The notes under the pieces were generated by a model. That model was given only the letters and a program-made list of their open reading frames with translations. It was not told where the DNA came from and ran no database searches. Positions 59,273 through 59,282 of a stretch of 59,282 bases of DNA are shown one piece after another (within the stretch, counting starts at the first letter, position 1; each line of letters begins with the position of its first letter). The translations under genes and the position numbers were made by a program. The DNA comes from Phil1 sp964487565 (GTDB lineage Bacteria > Bacillota > Clostridia > Christensenellales > CAG-138), in contig CAZARN010000012.1 in assembly GCA_964487565.1 (NCBI GenBank), positions 1 to 59,282 on the forward strand, given 5' to 3'.

Positions 59273-59282
59273 GCAGCCATTG

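Overview
The window looks like the chromosome of an uncultured gut-type Bacillota, probably class Clostridia. The signs are lipoproteins with classical lipoboxes, strong GGAGG ribosome sites, TTGACA/TATAAT promoters, DegV, DUF1292, CsoR, ABC-F and NlpC/P60 families, and no outer-membrane or LPS genes. By eye the base composition is GC-rich for this group, and it turns more AT-rich after about 57 kb. I see no insertion sequence, prophage, CRISPR array or rRNA. The only tRNA I see is tRNA-Gly(GCC) at the left edge.

Layout. 0-8.3 kb: tRNA-Gly, a DMT exporter, tadA, an anchored hypothetical protein, an NlpC/P60 cell-wall hydrolase, and a tightly packed DUF2804 / SLOG / ABC-F set. 8.4-14 kb: a lone E2-type acyltransferase domain with an altered catalytic residue, DegV, a DUF1292 gene with class II aldolase, a polyprenyl-phosphate type glycosyltransferase, and gapA. 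14.2-18 kb: a MacB/FtsX-type ABC ATPase and a very large permease. 18-20.6 kb: a Zn/Cd-type metal operon (ArsR regulator, HMA chaperone, P1B ATPase). 20.6-30.4 kb: a divergent MerR regulator and an operon coding for a complete peptide-type ABC importer followed by AroM, DUF917, an Asp/Glu/hydantoin-type racemase and a nitroreductase. 30.5-40.6 kb: ADP-ribosylglycohydrolase, arginine deiminase, serC-serA, a GNAT enzyme, a second DMT transporter, a SemiSWEET-like protein, a second GAPDH with a changed cofactor site, a PatB/MalY lyase and a repeat lipoprotein. 40.7-44.2 kb: an LRR-bearing Ser/Thr kinase translated together with a small HTH-like protein, then L-cysteine desulfidase. 44.3-47.3 kb: copA-copZ. 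47.3-56.5 kb: a six-gene peptide transporter operon in which four of the five subunits carry extra domains. 56.5-57.8 kb: a secreted Cys/Tyr/Asn/Gly-rich repeat protein and csoR. 57.8-59.3 kb: a gene-poor AT-rich stretch and a lipoprotein.

The most interesting signal is a probable copper regulon. Two promoters 10 kb apart, in front of copA and in front of the secreted Cys-rich repeat protein, each have TTGACA as -35 and the same kind of 17-bp GGTAT/ATACC dyad filling the spacer. The csoR gene sits just upstream of the Cys-rich gene. This points to a previously undescribed secreted copper-binding protein under CsoR control. Two other regulators also leave legible DNA: three TCATATGA octamers at exact 16-bp spacing over the ArsR-type promoter, and a 19-bp-spacer promoter facing the MerR gene. 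Other leads are the remodelled peptide transporter, the MerR/AroM/DUF917/racemase catabolic cluster, and the second GAPDH whose NAD-selecting Asp is replaced by Leu-Arg-Lys.
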